64,000 bases of DNA. It comes from Nautilus pompilius. Taxonomy: Eukaryota > Mollusca > Cephalopoda > Nautilida > Nautilidae. Below, one piece after another: positions 1 to 9,765 of this stretch. The stretch spans positions 124,001-188,000 of the forward strand of contig JACATO010001006.1 in NCBI GenBank assembly GCA_018389105.1, given 5' to 3'. The translations under genes and the position numbers were made by a program. The first letter of the stretch is position 1. Each line of letters opens with the position of its first letter. The notes under the pieces were generated by a model, which saw only the letters and a program-made list of their open reading frames with translations, did not search any database and was not told where the DNA came from.

Positions 1-1207
1 GGGTAGGCACCCAGATAGCCAGACAGTTGGAAATTGAGAAGCGCCGTTCTTAATAAAGTCAGCCTATGGTAAAGCAGTCGAAAACTTCTCGGAGTGTAAC
101 AGAACACAAGATAGCTGGGTTTAAATCCCTCTTCTGTGGTCGGAGAAGGAAATAGTATAGTGCGCTGCCAGGTGCGAAACACATTTAGGCAAATTATAAA
201 TCATTCCTTGATCTCAGATTGAAAGCAGAGTTCTATAATATATCGTTAAGTGTTCCCCCAACAAACGTAGAGGGAATCAATTCATTTAAAACAAAGACCG
301 GAGAGATAAATACCAGAAAAACAGGAGGAGCTAGAGTTAGGGGCAGGGACAGGCTGTACAAGATGAGAGGTGTAGTAAAGCTTTTTGCCGACTAGTAAAC
401 AGTATGGCTGGCTCTAAAACGATGTAAAATGACGTGTAGCACACACACACACACAAATAAAGACGGTGACACCGTCACAGAAATACAAAAAATATAATTA
501 GGGTAGAAGCTCATTGCAATAAAGAACTGTTCACTAACGAAGGGATGTGTCCGATTGCTCATGATCGGTTACTACGGAACTTAGAAAGTGAACTATCCAG
601 TTTAGGAGTTAAACTTTGTAAAGACCATCTAAACGTTTCGATTTATGTTCTTGTTTGGGATTCTAGGATAGTTTGTATGTTTGCTTTCGGCTCTATGCAA
701 AACCTATTCTGTTTCTAAATTGGCCATAAATTCTTTGGGTAAATTAGAAATAGACAGACTAACGTTTGCTTTAAAGCCGAACATAGATGGCCTTATAAGG
801 AGTTTCTTGCATGCCTCGGTGATAAGCTCGAGTTTTCAACATTCGACTGAATCTAAGACCTTCAGCCCAGTACGGCGAACTTTTAGTTTTCTCCTTTTTA
901 TCATCCTATTTTAGACGCGCAGGTCGGCCTTCTTCACTAAACCTTGACTCTGACTGTGGCGAAGCTTGGACAATTTCCAGTTCTGCCTACAATTCAGAGA
1001 CTTCATTGACAAAATATGAGTTGAAAAATTCCCTGCCACTGTCAGATTGGACTAAACTGGACGCCTCTCTGGGGAGTATACCCGCCTGTCGAAGAGGGTG
1101 ACTTGGTATCTCGAGCTAGTTCTTCGAAATGAAGGGTTTCTGACGGTCAGACCTTTCTTGAGCATTGGATTCCTTTGTTGAAAAGGTTCGAAAAAGAGTC
1201 GGATATA
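1..1207. other. No gene seen; short CA microsatellite
   Basis: I see no supported gene. A short (CA)n run lies at about 440-455. CpG is frequent here, about 33 in the first kilobase by hand count, unlike the right-hand part of the window. Small open frames of 75-77 codons show no recognisable domain. Confidence 0.6.
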
Positions 1208-1624
1208 ACATAATTACCAGTTCTGTGAATTCCTCGTATTTGACCTGTAACTCCTTTTCCAGGTGAGTGCTTCCTCTATGTTCAATACAGGTATGAGAGT
1301 GTAGAATAAGTTTTCCTTGTTTATGGATATAACATATGTTCAATACAGGTATGAGAGTGTAGAATAAGTTTTCCTTGTTTATGGATATAACATATGTTCA
1401 ATACAGGTATGAGAGTGTAGAATAAGTTTTCCTTGTTTATGGATATAACATATGTTCAATACAGGTATGAGAGTGTAGAATAAGTTTTCCTTGTTTATGT
1501 GATGCTACATAATTACCAGTTCTGTGAATTCCTCGTATTTGACCTGTAACTCCTTTTCCAGGTGAGTGCATCCTCTATGTTCAATACAGGTATGAGAGTG
1601 TAGAATAAGTTTTCCTTGTTTATG
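1208..1624 (+). repeat. Hierarchical tandem repeat, 58-bp units inside a 118-bp duplication
   Basis: A 58-bp unit beginning TGTTCAATACAGGTATGAG repeats head to tail at 1279, 1337, 1395 and 1453. The units are nearly identical, so the expansion is recent. A larger 118-bp segment is present at 1208-1325 and again at 1507-1624, exactly 299 bp apart, and each copy ends with one 58-bp unit. The block therefore arose by at least two rounds of duplication. No coding function is apparent. Confidence 0.9.
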
Positions 1625-4462
1625 TGATGCTGAAGTTTCCTTACTTCGCCAATGATTGGCAGAGTAATTTTTTCAGTACCGCCAAAAGATATCGCATCAT
1701 ATCAACTCAAGCGACCATAACCGAGTGTTTCCTTCTCCGTCTTCGCTCTAGCTTCTCTCACTTCCCTTATGAGCTGACATTACTTTTCTTTAGAAAATAC
1801 CTTCATCTACCTGTTTTCCTCTCTCTGGTGACTCCGTTAAATCCTCGCAGATCCTGTCCCGCAGGATTTTTCGACTGCACTTTCCACTTCGTTTACATCG
1901 ACACTGTTAATACTATTACTTCCCGAACTCTCTGACGTTGCCGATAAATAAGGTAATCATAAAAAAAACTAGGTGGATGAGGGCTTTACAACGATCTAAA
2001 GGACGTAAATGAACCACGAGGTCTGACGCCTTAACAGCGCTCAAATAGTTTTCTTTTTTTAAAACAATGACCGGCCAATTTGGCTGGTATGGATAACAGT
2101 TGGTCATTATATATGTTAGGTAACCACTGGTATTTTTAAACTTTAGATAATTGGAAAAACTTCCGTTTGGTTCACATGCTGAATATCCAGCATCTAAAAC
2201 CCTAAACTTGGTAACATACCATTTCAACGATTTCTGCATATTTACCTCCCACTAATTCTGCCAAATAATTTGTGATAATAATAATAATAATGGATTGCAA
2301 CATGAAACAAACTTTTGAAATGAAGAAAATCTTTTGAAACAAATGTTTGAGGCAAATCTACGCCTGTTAATTGCTACATTTATCTGCTTAAATGGCATCT
2401 ATTAACTAAACCGGTTGGTTAACAGTTGAAACCTGATATTATATTTGGCAGAGATTGGAAATATTTTTGGTTGTCAGCTTTGCGAAGTAATTGGAAGTCT
2501 CAGGATAATTTGCGGTAGATCTGATTTTCCTGAGGAAGTGAATGTTACTTTAAGGGTCACTTTGACAACGGCAGACTTGTACCATTTTTCTTTTAATTAA
2601 GAAAGACTATTTGCCGAAGCAGATGCCAGCTTTGTTTGGCTGTAAGCTGCAATAGACATCGCTGGAGTACGTTATCACATTAGTACCTATATAACAACTC
2701 CATTGAAATCTTCTTCAAATCGCAATAATAAGAATGGTCAAATTATTCTGGACAAAAGCTTTGGACGGTTCTGACCAGTAACTGCTACACGTGCACAAAT
2801 ATCCGTGATGCTAGTGCGACTGCAGATAACCACACGGCTAAACGGAAAGTTTCAGTTTATTGAAAGAAGGGAAATTCTTCATTTGGAATTTTCACAACCA
2901 TCCAAAGATCCTGTAGTTAAATTTCCAAAAATGTAATAATGGTGATTCAGTTATCAATGAACGCAATGAAGTTAAATTACTTTGATTTCGATAACGGAAT
3001 TGTCAGTAAGTTTCTAATTTCAGTCGTAGTAGCTGCTATAATAAGCTATCTTGAAATTAGAAAAAAAGGGAGGAACGAATATATCTCGACTGCTCAAGTC
3101 AACCAATAAAAAATTACAGATTGCAGAATTTGCTCCAAACTTGTCAGATTTTACTTCTATAATTTTATTTTCTGTAACTGTAATTGACGCAGAATTTATA
3201 CAATCACGGTTAATCACAGGGGCCGTTGATACAGCGTTTTAGGGAGAAGCCTAACGTAACACCGCGTCGTGATGGGATTTTGAGAAAGAAATTTGCATGT
3301 CCACCTAATAACTTGATTTTGGTTCCAAAATTCAACTTTCCAACGAAAATGGATCGTTTAAACTCGAGTGGTGAATTCCATATTAATATAACCGTTCGCC
3401 ATTTGTAATCGCCCCATAATGCAGTGCGAGCCTCGCTCTGTCGCGTTGCTAAGTTCTACCCGATCGGAATAACCAATTGGCGCAGCATAGCATCATCTCG
3501 CCCATCCATAGCGGTTACGCGCAATCGATCGCAACACCTTTAAGATGTAAATCTCATTCATCGATACTCGATATCGAGAACGAAAGCAAACCGATCTCCC
3601 GCTGTTGGTCCATCGTCGATTGATATCATTGCCGATGTCGGAGCCGGCTATTAAAGAGTGTGTACTCCTGGTACATTCCACTGGCAGCCAGGAGGGTATC
3701 AAAAACTCAACGGGCTATCTCAAGGAGGATCGTACTGAGAGTTTACTCGCACTCTTTAGCAGAGCCTTGCATACCTGAATAAGAAGCAGAAACGCCATTT
3801 ATACAGTAGTATGTCCCCAGTCCTTATTTAAGATGGTCCTTTGTTTAATCCGGAGGAGAAGTCTTACGAGGAGGGGGAGGTAATCAGTTTGAATGAAGAT
3901 TCTTTCGTTACATTTTAACCAGTTTTTGAATATCGCGGTAGGAGTTTTAAAATCCGATAAAAAAAAAAATAAATCGCAATTTTACGAAATGTGACAAAGA
4001 AAGAGACGAAGAACCCTCGAACGGTATTTCGAAAACCCGCTCATATCTGTTTGTATTTGAATGGGAAGGCCCCCCACCCGACCCGAGAACTCTAAATAAC
4101 GCTAAGGCGGGCCAAGGGTTAGCGTAGAATAAGACGCGATGACAAGACAAAATTAAATTTTAAAAAAAATAACAACAACAAAACAAGCAAGCAACCAAGC
4201 ATGTAATTAGGGCTCTGGAAAAGATAGTAAGCAAACACCCTCCAAGCTTGTAGGCCTTCTAATGCGAACAGATGGATTGATGTTGGCACCGTGTGCACCG
4301 TTGCAGTCATCATTATGCAAGAGAAGATTCGCCAAGAATTATTCGCGCGGATCTGTTTCACAAAAACGAGAGAAAGATGCTCGAAAGAGAAGACCCAGCT
4401 TTATGGGCAAGGAAAAGAGGTCCCATGATATTATATCCAAACCTTGTGAAATCTGCTAGCCC
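1625..4462. other. No gene seen
   Basis: Mixed-composition DNA with normal CpG frequency. It holds a short (ATA)n run at about 2276-2290 and small open frames of up to 107 codons without recognisable domains. The 3400-3720 part is relatively GC- and CpG-rich, but I could not assign it. Confidence 0.5.
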
Positions 4463-4673
4463 AAATAGAGAGAGAGAGAGAGAGAGAGAAGAGAGAAGAG
4501 AGAGAGAGAGAGAGAAATGGAGAGAGAGAGAGATGAAGAGAGAGAGATGGAGAGAGAGAGCGAAAGAGAGAGAGAGCGAGATGAAGAGAGAGAGATGGAG
4601 AGAGAGAGCGAAAGAGAGAGAGCGAGAGAGAGAGGAGAATGGAGAGATGGAGAGAGAGAGAGAGAGAGAGAGC
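4463..4673 (+). repeat. GA-rich microsatellite block
   Basis: About 210 bp of imperfect (GA)n interrupted by ATGG and AAGAG units. The purine bias creates an open frame encoding repetitive Glu/Arg, which is an artefact of the repeat. Confidence 0.9.
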
Positions 4674-5509
4674 TGTTATGCTAATAAAAGTGCTATTGAT
4701 ACTAACGTTTATACTGGAGGGATTCGTGAAGATCTGGCAATTAAATGTGAGAATTAAACGCGTATAAAAGGACTCGAGTACACGAGATAAAAAAAAAAAT
4801 AAGTAATAAGATCAGCGCACGTGCAGTATTCGTTACATTAATTCAGAAAGAGGGAAGAAGGATAACAACGGCCGGTAACTACACGTACTGTTACAGAGAG
4901 GACTGACGTGGCCAGAGGGTCACAACGTACCAGATAGGGCGAAGCTTCTCCCCATATATGACGCGGAATTAGAGGGGAAGCAACGTTTGTAGTTTGCACC
5001 ACCGACATCGAATTAAACATTTTTAAATAAATAATTAAAATTTTAATTTAATCGTATTATATTTATGACAGTTTCTAATCTATTTATGATGATACTAAAA
5101 ATGTTTCATGGCAATTCTGGAGGTTCTCATCGGTAGGGAAGAACTATTATGTCCAGCAGACACTCATTGATAACTACCTTTCTTCTGATTATAAGAGCTT
5201 CCTGTTTGGTGGCTTCCGAAGACCACGATGATCCATAACCAAGTCAGGCTGATAAGAATGGACTCCTCTCCATATTCACCTCACACTGTATTATGGAGAG
5301 AGGTCTGCTGTGAGAGTCCAATCTGTAGAGAACCGAAGAAAATTCATTCATTAGTTGCAAATTCTCATGGAGCCAGGCATAGAATTGCAACATTATATAC
5401 ACTATTTTATGTATGTAACAAATTGATGGGTTTTTTTTTCAAGAAAACCCAGGGGAGGAACTAACAATTGAAAAAGTTTCTATCGCTTCAGCTTCATGTT
5501 CTACTTTGA
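4674..5509. other. No gene seen
   Basis: AT-rich stretch between the GA block and the left end of the transposon at 5513. Nothing recognisable was found in either strand. Confidence 0.5.
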
Positions 5510-5512
5510 TTA

Positions 5513-5640
5513 CACTGGTCAACAAATTTTTATTTTTTTTCTTTGGCAGACCATCTAGGAGTGTTTTCTGGGGTTTTGAAGGTCGCTGATTACGAATATA
5601 ACATTGGTTTTGTCTGATTGGCTCTAGTTTAGAAGATATT
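5513..5640 (+). repeat. Left terminal inverted repeat of the CACTG element
   Basis: Imperfect inverted partner of 6964-7083. Shared blocks include CACTGGTCAAC at the outer end, a TTTCTGGGGTTTT core and GGCTCTAGTTT near the inner end. The similarity stops abruptly where the open frame begins. Confidence 0.8.
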
Positions 5641-6613
5641 GATAGCCTCAAATAAGCCTAAACTGCTAAAATTCTCCCTGAAATACTTCAATATAGAAGC
5701 AGTAAATAATAATTTTCTGAAAGTTGTACTTTTGCATAATGGCAATAAGTTTGCTCCTGTACCACTTGGCCATTCTACCAAGATGAAAGAAGAGTATGAT
5801 GGTATCCAATTTGTTCTTGAAAAGCTAAATTACAACACTCATAAATGGCTGATTTGTGTGGACTTGAAAATGGTGAATTTTCTGCTTGGTCAGCAAAGTG
5901 GGTACACAAAGTATCCCTGCTTTCTTTGTTTGTGGGATAGCAGAGCAAGAATCCAGCACTGGAGAAGGGAGAACTGGCCAGAACGAGAAAGTCTCGAAGT
6001 CGGCACAGCCAACGTCATCAATGAGCCTTTGGTACCCAGGGATAGAATCATCTTCCCTCCATTGCACATAAAACTAGGGCTCATGAAGCAGTTTGTTAAG
6101 GCGTTGAACAAAGATGGGGATTGCTTCAAGTACATATGCAGGCAATTTCCAGGTCTTTCCATCGAAAAAGCTAAAGGTGGCATCTTCGATGGACCTCAGA
6201 TTCGAACGCTCATGAGGGATTCTGACTTCACTAATCATATGAACATGGTTGAGTTAAATGCTTGGGTGTCCTTCACAGATGTAGTGACAAACTTTTTGGG
6301 AAATCACAAAGCTGACAATTACAAGCAATTGGTCCGTAAGATGCTTACTGCATACGAAAAACTAGGGGCAAATGTGAGCATCAAAGTTCATTTCTTGTTT
6401 AGCCACCTCGACAGATTTCCTGGTAATCTTGGTGATTACAGTGAGGAGCAAGGAGAGAGATTCCATCAAGACATCAAAACAATGGAAGAGAGGTATCAAG
6501 GCAAATGGGATGAGCACATGATGGCAGACTACTGCTGGAACCTTTTGAGAGACTGCCCGAAAGTTGCTCACAAGCGAAAATCGTATAAACGTCAATTTCA
6601 CTTTTGTGAATAA
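5639..6613 (+). CDS. Transposase-like protein, truncated N-terminus (RAG1/Transib/CMC-like zinc-binding core)
   Basis: A 324-codon open frame starting at a non-ATG codon; the first in-frame ATG is residue 49. The true N-terminus is therefore missing, probably removed by the deletion joining it to the left inverted repeat. I recognise it as a member of a multicopy 'uncharacterized protein' family of invertebrate genomes. Visible residues in order: D75 in CVDLK, C94-x2-C97 in PCFLCLWD, PPLHIKLG at 140-147, H251-x4-H256, and E269/E270 and E273 in YSEEQGERFHQD. The D-to-first-Cys distance (19 residues) and the CxxC/HxxxxH pair before a late Glu resemble the D708, C727/C730, H937/H942, E962 layout of RAG1. 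I infer a DDE transposase that lacks its first Asp. The frame has no internal stop. Family membership is moderately sure, the fold call less so. Confidence 0.65.
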   Translation: MIASNKPKLLKFSLKYFNIEAVNNNFLKVVLLHNGNKFAPVPLGHSTKMKEEYDGIQFVLEKLNYNTHKWLICVDLKMVNFLLGQQSGYTKYPCFLCLWDSRARIQHWRRENWPERESLEVGTANVINEPLVPRDRIIFPPLHIKLGLMKQFVKALNKDGDCFKYICRQFPGLSIEKAKGGIFDGPQIRTLMRDSDFTNHMNMVELNAWVSFTDVVTNFLGNHKADNYKQLVRKMLTAYEKLGANVSIKVHFLFSHLDRFPGNLGDYSEEQGERFHQDIKTMEERYQGKWDEHMMADYCWNLLRDCPKVAHKRKSYKRQFHFCE

Positions 6614-6963
6614 AATATTGTTTTGTGTGTTCATTGTAACTAAGAATCTAGTGTATAATAATGCTTTGCATTAATTTATGATATATAACTGATTATGTAA
6701 ATGTTTTTTTCCCTTGGAGAATTAAAATTCAGCAAATTTTTAGCAAATTTTTTGTATATTCTCGAAATATATGAAAAGTGTTCATTTATTAATAAATGAA
6801 ATGATGTTATATCTAACTTAACTTGTTAGATTGAGATTTTACACTGTCTTTGTGGTTTTGGATTATCATAAAAATCAATATCTGACATTTTTGCACTATT
6901 TAGCCGTTTTTTGTACGTTTAGTTATGGTCGCGAATGGGTGATTTCAGACGAACGACCCCCCT
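6614..6963. other. 3' non-coding part of the CACTG element
   Basis: AT-rich segment between the transposase stop and the right inverted repeat. No polyadenylation signal could be assigned with confidence. Confidence 0.4.
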
Positions 6964-7083
6964 GTGATATCTCCAAAACTAGAGCCAACTTGAAAAAACA
7001 AATGTCAGATTCGGATTCAGCGCCCTTGAAAACCCCAGAAACCAGTCTCACTTTTCCTGCCAAAAATATTGTGTTGACCAGTG
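6964..7083 (-). repeat. Right terminal inverted repeat of the CACTG element
   Basis: Reverse-complement partner of 5513-5640 ending in GTTGACCAGTG, followed by TTA at 7084-7086. The adjacent LINE begins within a few bases of this end. Confidence 0.8.
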
Positions 7084-7209
7084 TTATTAATAATCAGCTA
7101 TCAACGCCAGCATCACCGCTCGACTCCGAGGACCACCTCCACGTGGTGTCGGGCGAGACGAAGAGTCCTCCACCACAGTCAACCCACGGGGCCACCCAAA
7201 TTCCCTGGT

Positions 7210-7233
7210 GATGTTGAAAGGAACCCCGGACCT
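7210..7233 (+). other. 2A-like ribosome-skipping motif DVERNPGP
   Basis: The codons spell PGDVERNPGP and match the D(V/I)ExNPGP consensus of 2A peptides. In these peptides the bond between the last Gly and Pro is not formed, so two products come from one frame. The skip would fall at 7230/7231, ten residues' worth of sequence before the first zinc-finger Cys region. Family knowledge: 2A-like motifs occur at the N-termini of Ingi/L1Tc and other APE-type non-LTR elements. The upstream frame is lost here through an apparent one-base shift in the CCC run at 7204, so this copy may not support skipping. Confidence 0.8.
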
Positions 7234-7242
7234 GCACCTCCA

Positions 7243-8400
7243 TGTGGTGTCTGCGGGGGCCCAACAGCGAAGAAAGCCTTGTCGTGTGTCATCTGTCAGA
7301 AGTCAATCCACCAACGCTGTAGCGGCATGACGCGAGCGGAGACTGAGCAACGGCGACAAGCCGGTGCCTATCAATGCCCCCAATGCTGCAAGTGCGGGAA
7401 GGGTTTCCGACTCCTTCAAAACAGGGCGACCTGCGGAGTCTGCAATGCCCTAGCCCACCTTGCCTGCACGAACCTGCCAGAGTAGAACGTGAGAAGCTGA
7501 TCAGAGGCCCGAGGAGCTGGACTTGCTGCAACACGCCGCAGTTATCCACCCCGCCGCATTCAATCAACAAGCCGCAATCCACCAACCAACTGCCAGAAAG
7601 GACGGGTTTAGGGGCCCCCTGTCACCACCACCAGCCAAGCCGTGAAGGTCAATTGTGCAGAGGGCCGCAGAGTCATCAAGAAGACGAGCCCGAGAGCCGT
7701 ATGTGTCACGTGTGGTCAGCCCCGTCACCTCGCCTGCACCCGCCTCCCACGCAGAGAACGAGAAAACATCCGAAATGGCTGCCGAGAGTGGCGCTGCTGC
7801 GGCACTACACCACCTCCATCTTCGAATGTCCAGTCCAACCAATTTCCACCAACAGATCAAAGCAACGTAGAGTCCCGCCGACAAGACGAAGTACCAACCG
7901 ATGATGAGGGACAGGCGCGCGGTGGTGGGAGTGACGAGCTGCCAAATCCCAACCAAAAACTAGATTCCGGTCGAGAGATGAGACGAACCAGAGCAGACGT
8001 GTTGAGGGTGCTCCAGACCCCGATAAGTAACGGGCAGCAGAGAAGACCCGAGCCATGCCACGAAGAAGACCCCGAAGTTCAAGATGTGACGACCCAAGCT
8101 GACGCCGCCGAGAACTCTCCCGATACGAGTCCAGCAAGAGAAACCGATGTGCCATCACCACAGCTAGCAGAAGGGGACCTGTTACGAAGCATCGCCATTG
8201 AGGAATCGCCGAGACAAACCAGAAGGATCCCGTCGCTAGAGGGGGCGCGATGCGCGGCCTGTACCACTCGGATCCGACAGGGGGCCCAGAGACTGGTCTG
8301 CTGCCTTTGCAAATCACAATACCATTTTAGCTGTATGATGACAAGCCGATTACAGATGGAGAGAACGAAACAGATGCAGAAGTGGCGATGCAACCACTGC
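7243..8400 (+). pseudogene. PHD-like zinc-finger array of the Ingi-like LINE
   Basis: Four Cys/His modules can be read. Module 1 (7243-7386) has CGVC, CVIC, HQRC and CPQC. Module 2 (7387-7529) has CKCG, CGVC, HLAC and a final CC, split by a stop and frameshift at about 7485. Module 3 (7654-7800) has CVTC, HLAC and CC. Module 4 (8251-8400) has CAAC, CCLC, HFSC and CNHC. The C4HC3-type spacing is that of PHD fingers. Pro/Ser/Arg-rich linkers separate modules 3 and 4. The product would be the N-terminal nucleic-acid- or chromatin-contacting part of the retrotransposon protein; the exact role is unknown. The open frame from 7642 continues into the endonuclease. Confidence 0.75.
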
Positions 8401-8484
8401 ACCCAACAGCCAATAGCAGACAATGCCGGACAACAAGCGACCCCCGAGCTAAATGGAAAGAGCCCCGGTGTACACCAACCCCAA

Positions 8485-9135
8485 CTCCGCATTCTTCAGT
8501 GGAACGCCAATGGTATCCGCAGAGAGCTGCCTCTTTTGAAAGATCTCCTTGAAGCTACCAATGTGGACGTGGTGTGCATCCAAGAAAGTAAACTGCTACC
8601 GAAAGACAAGACGCCTGAGCTCCGCAACTTCTGTGCTGTTCGACGGGATCGACCAGTGCAAGGGGATGCGAGAGGGGGCGGTCTGCTGACGTACGCGAGG
8701 AAAAAACTGCCATATAAGGTAGTCGGTAGCCAGACCAGTGACACGAGTGCCCTGGAGAAGTTGACAATCGAGATCCCTACCCCACAAATGAAGACGTTCA
8801 CAGTTTCAAACTGATATCTCCCCCCGGAGAATTCTCGTTACCTGCAGAGGACTGGTTTCTCGCTGGCGGAACTCCAGATGGACATCAAGGTGCATGAGGT
8901 GATCTGCGCAGACCTGAACGCTCACGACACAGCATGGGATCAGACAGCCAAATGGACGCGAACGGAACCTTCCTCACCGACCCAGAGGTACCGACACGCC
9001 AAGATCCTGCCACAGGGTCCTTCTCCTCACCAGATGTAACGGTGGTCCACGCGGCCTTCCGAGACCAGTACGACTGGGAGCCCCTCGACACCCTCTCGTC
9101 TGATCATCGACCCATCATCATCACAATCCACCTTC
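8485..9135 (+). pseudogene. APE-type endonuclease domain of the LINE
   Basis: Catalytic motifs are present in order: LQWNANGI (metal-binding Asn), CIQES (Glu), ICADLNAH followed by W (Asp/Asn), SPDVTVV, and LSSDHRPI (Asp-His pair). In active elements this domain nicks target DNA for target-primed reverse transcription. It is interrupted by TGA at 8812-8814 and by a frameshift near 8940. All catalytic residues can be found if the breaks are ignored, so decay is mild. Confidence 0.8.
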
Positions 9136-9765
9136 CGGCGGAGAAGTTGAAGGGTACGAAACGGCTAGTCTGGGACTGGAAAAGTTGGGACCTCCAGGCT
9201 TTTGCGGCAGCAGTAGAAGATCAATTGACCGACACTGAATGCCTCGAAGAAGATCCCTTGACGCAGTTGTACCGACATTTTTGCGAAGTTGTGCTTGCAG
9301 CAGCTCGACGGCACATCGGACTGAAGGCAGTAGGAATGACCGGCGAATGCTGGAAGACAAGAGAGACAGCCGAGGCAGAGAGAGAAAGGGACGACTTGAG
9401 GGAGAGTCTCGGCATTCAATCTGAAGAATACAAAGGTAAAGACAGTGTGGTCAAGGAGCTGGTTAAGGAGAGGAAAGCGGAGATATGGGAGCGGAAGGTG
9501 ACGTCGGCGAATGGGAAAAAAGAGGGAAAAAAGAGATGTGGTCCATCCTGCGGAGCCTGACAACAAATCGAAGCACCACTACAGCCCGAATCATCTCAGA
9601 CAACGGCAAAAACTTCGTGAGCCAAAAGCAAAAAGCAGATGGCTTTGTCAAACTCTATCGGGACGTGAGCAATCTCAAAATTGAAAAGCATGAGAGAGGG
9701 ATGAAGAAAGCCTTAAACAGTCGACTGAGGGGCGAGTCAATGGATTCTGAAGAATGTCAAGCCTT

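Larger units (their letters stand above)
5513..7083 (+). mobile_element. CACTG-ended DNA transposon with long TIRs (CMC/Transib-like, internally deleted)
   Basis: Two long inverted repeats (5513-5640 and 6964-7083) flank one open frame. Both outer ends read CACTGGTCAAC inward, and both are bordered by TTA (5510-5512 and 7084-7086), which fits a 3-bp target duplication. CACTG ends with 2-3 bp duplications are typical of CMC (CACTA-type) elements. The encoded protein keeps only the C-terminal part of a DDE-type core and opens right at the inner edge of the left repeat. I infer an internally deleted copy. The superfamily assignment is inference; the ends, the repeats and the ORF are seen directly. 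Confidence 0.7.

Noticed and set aside
115-160. GGGTTTAAATCCC-like B box suggesting a tRNA or SINE
   Set aside because: No convincing A box at the right distance and no cloverleaf pairing found.
1279-1500. CRISPR-like regular repeats
   Set aside because: The repeats are head to tail without unique spacers, in animal DNA; an ordinary tandem repeat.
4293-4757. 154-codon plus-strand frame
   Set aside because: Mostly Arg/Glu from the GA microsatellite; not a plausible protein.
7805-8317. 170-codon minus-strand frame opposite the LINE ORF
   Set aside because: Antisense shadow of the GC-rich LINE coding sequence.
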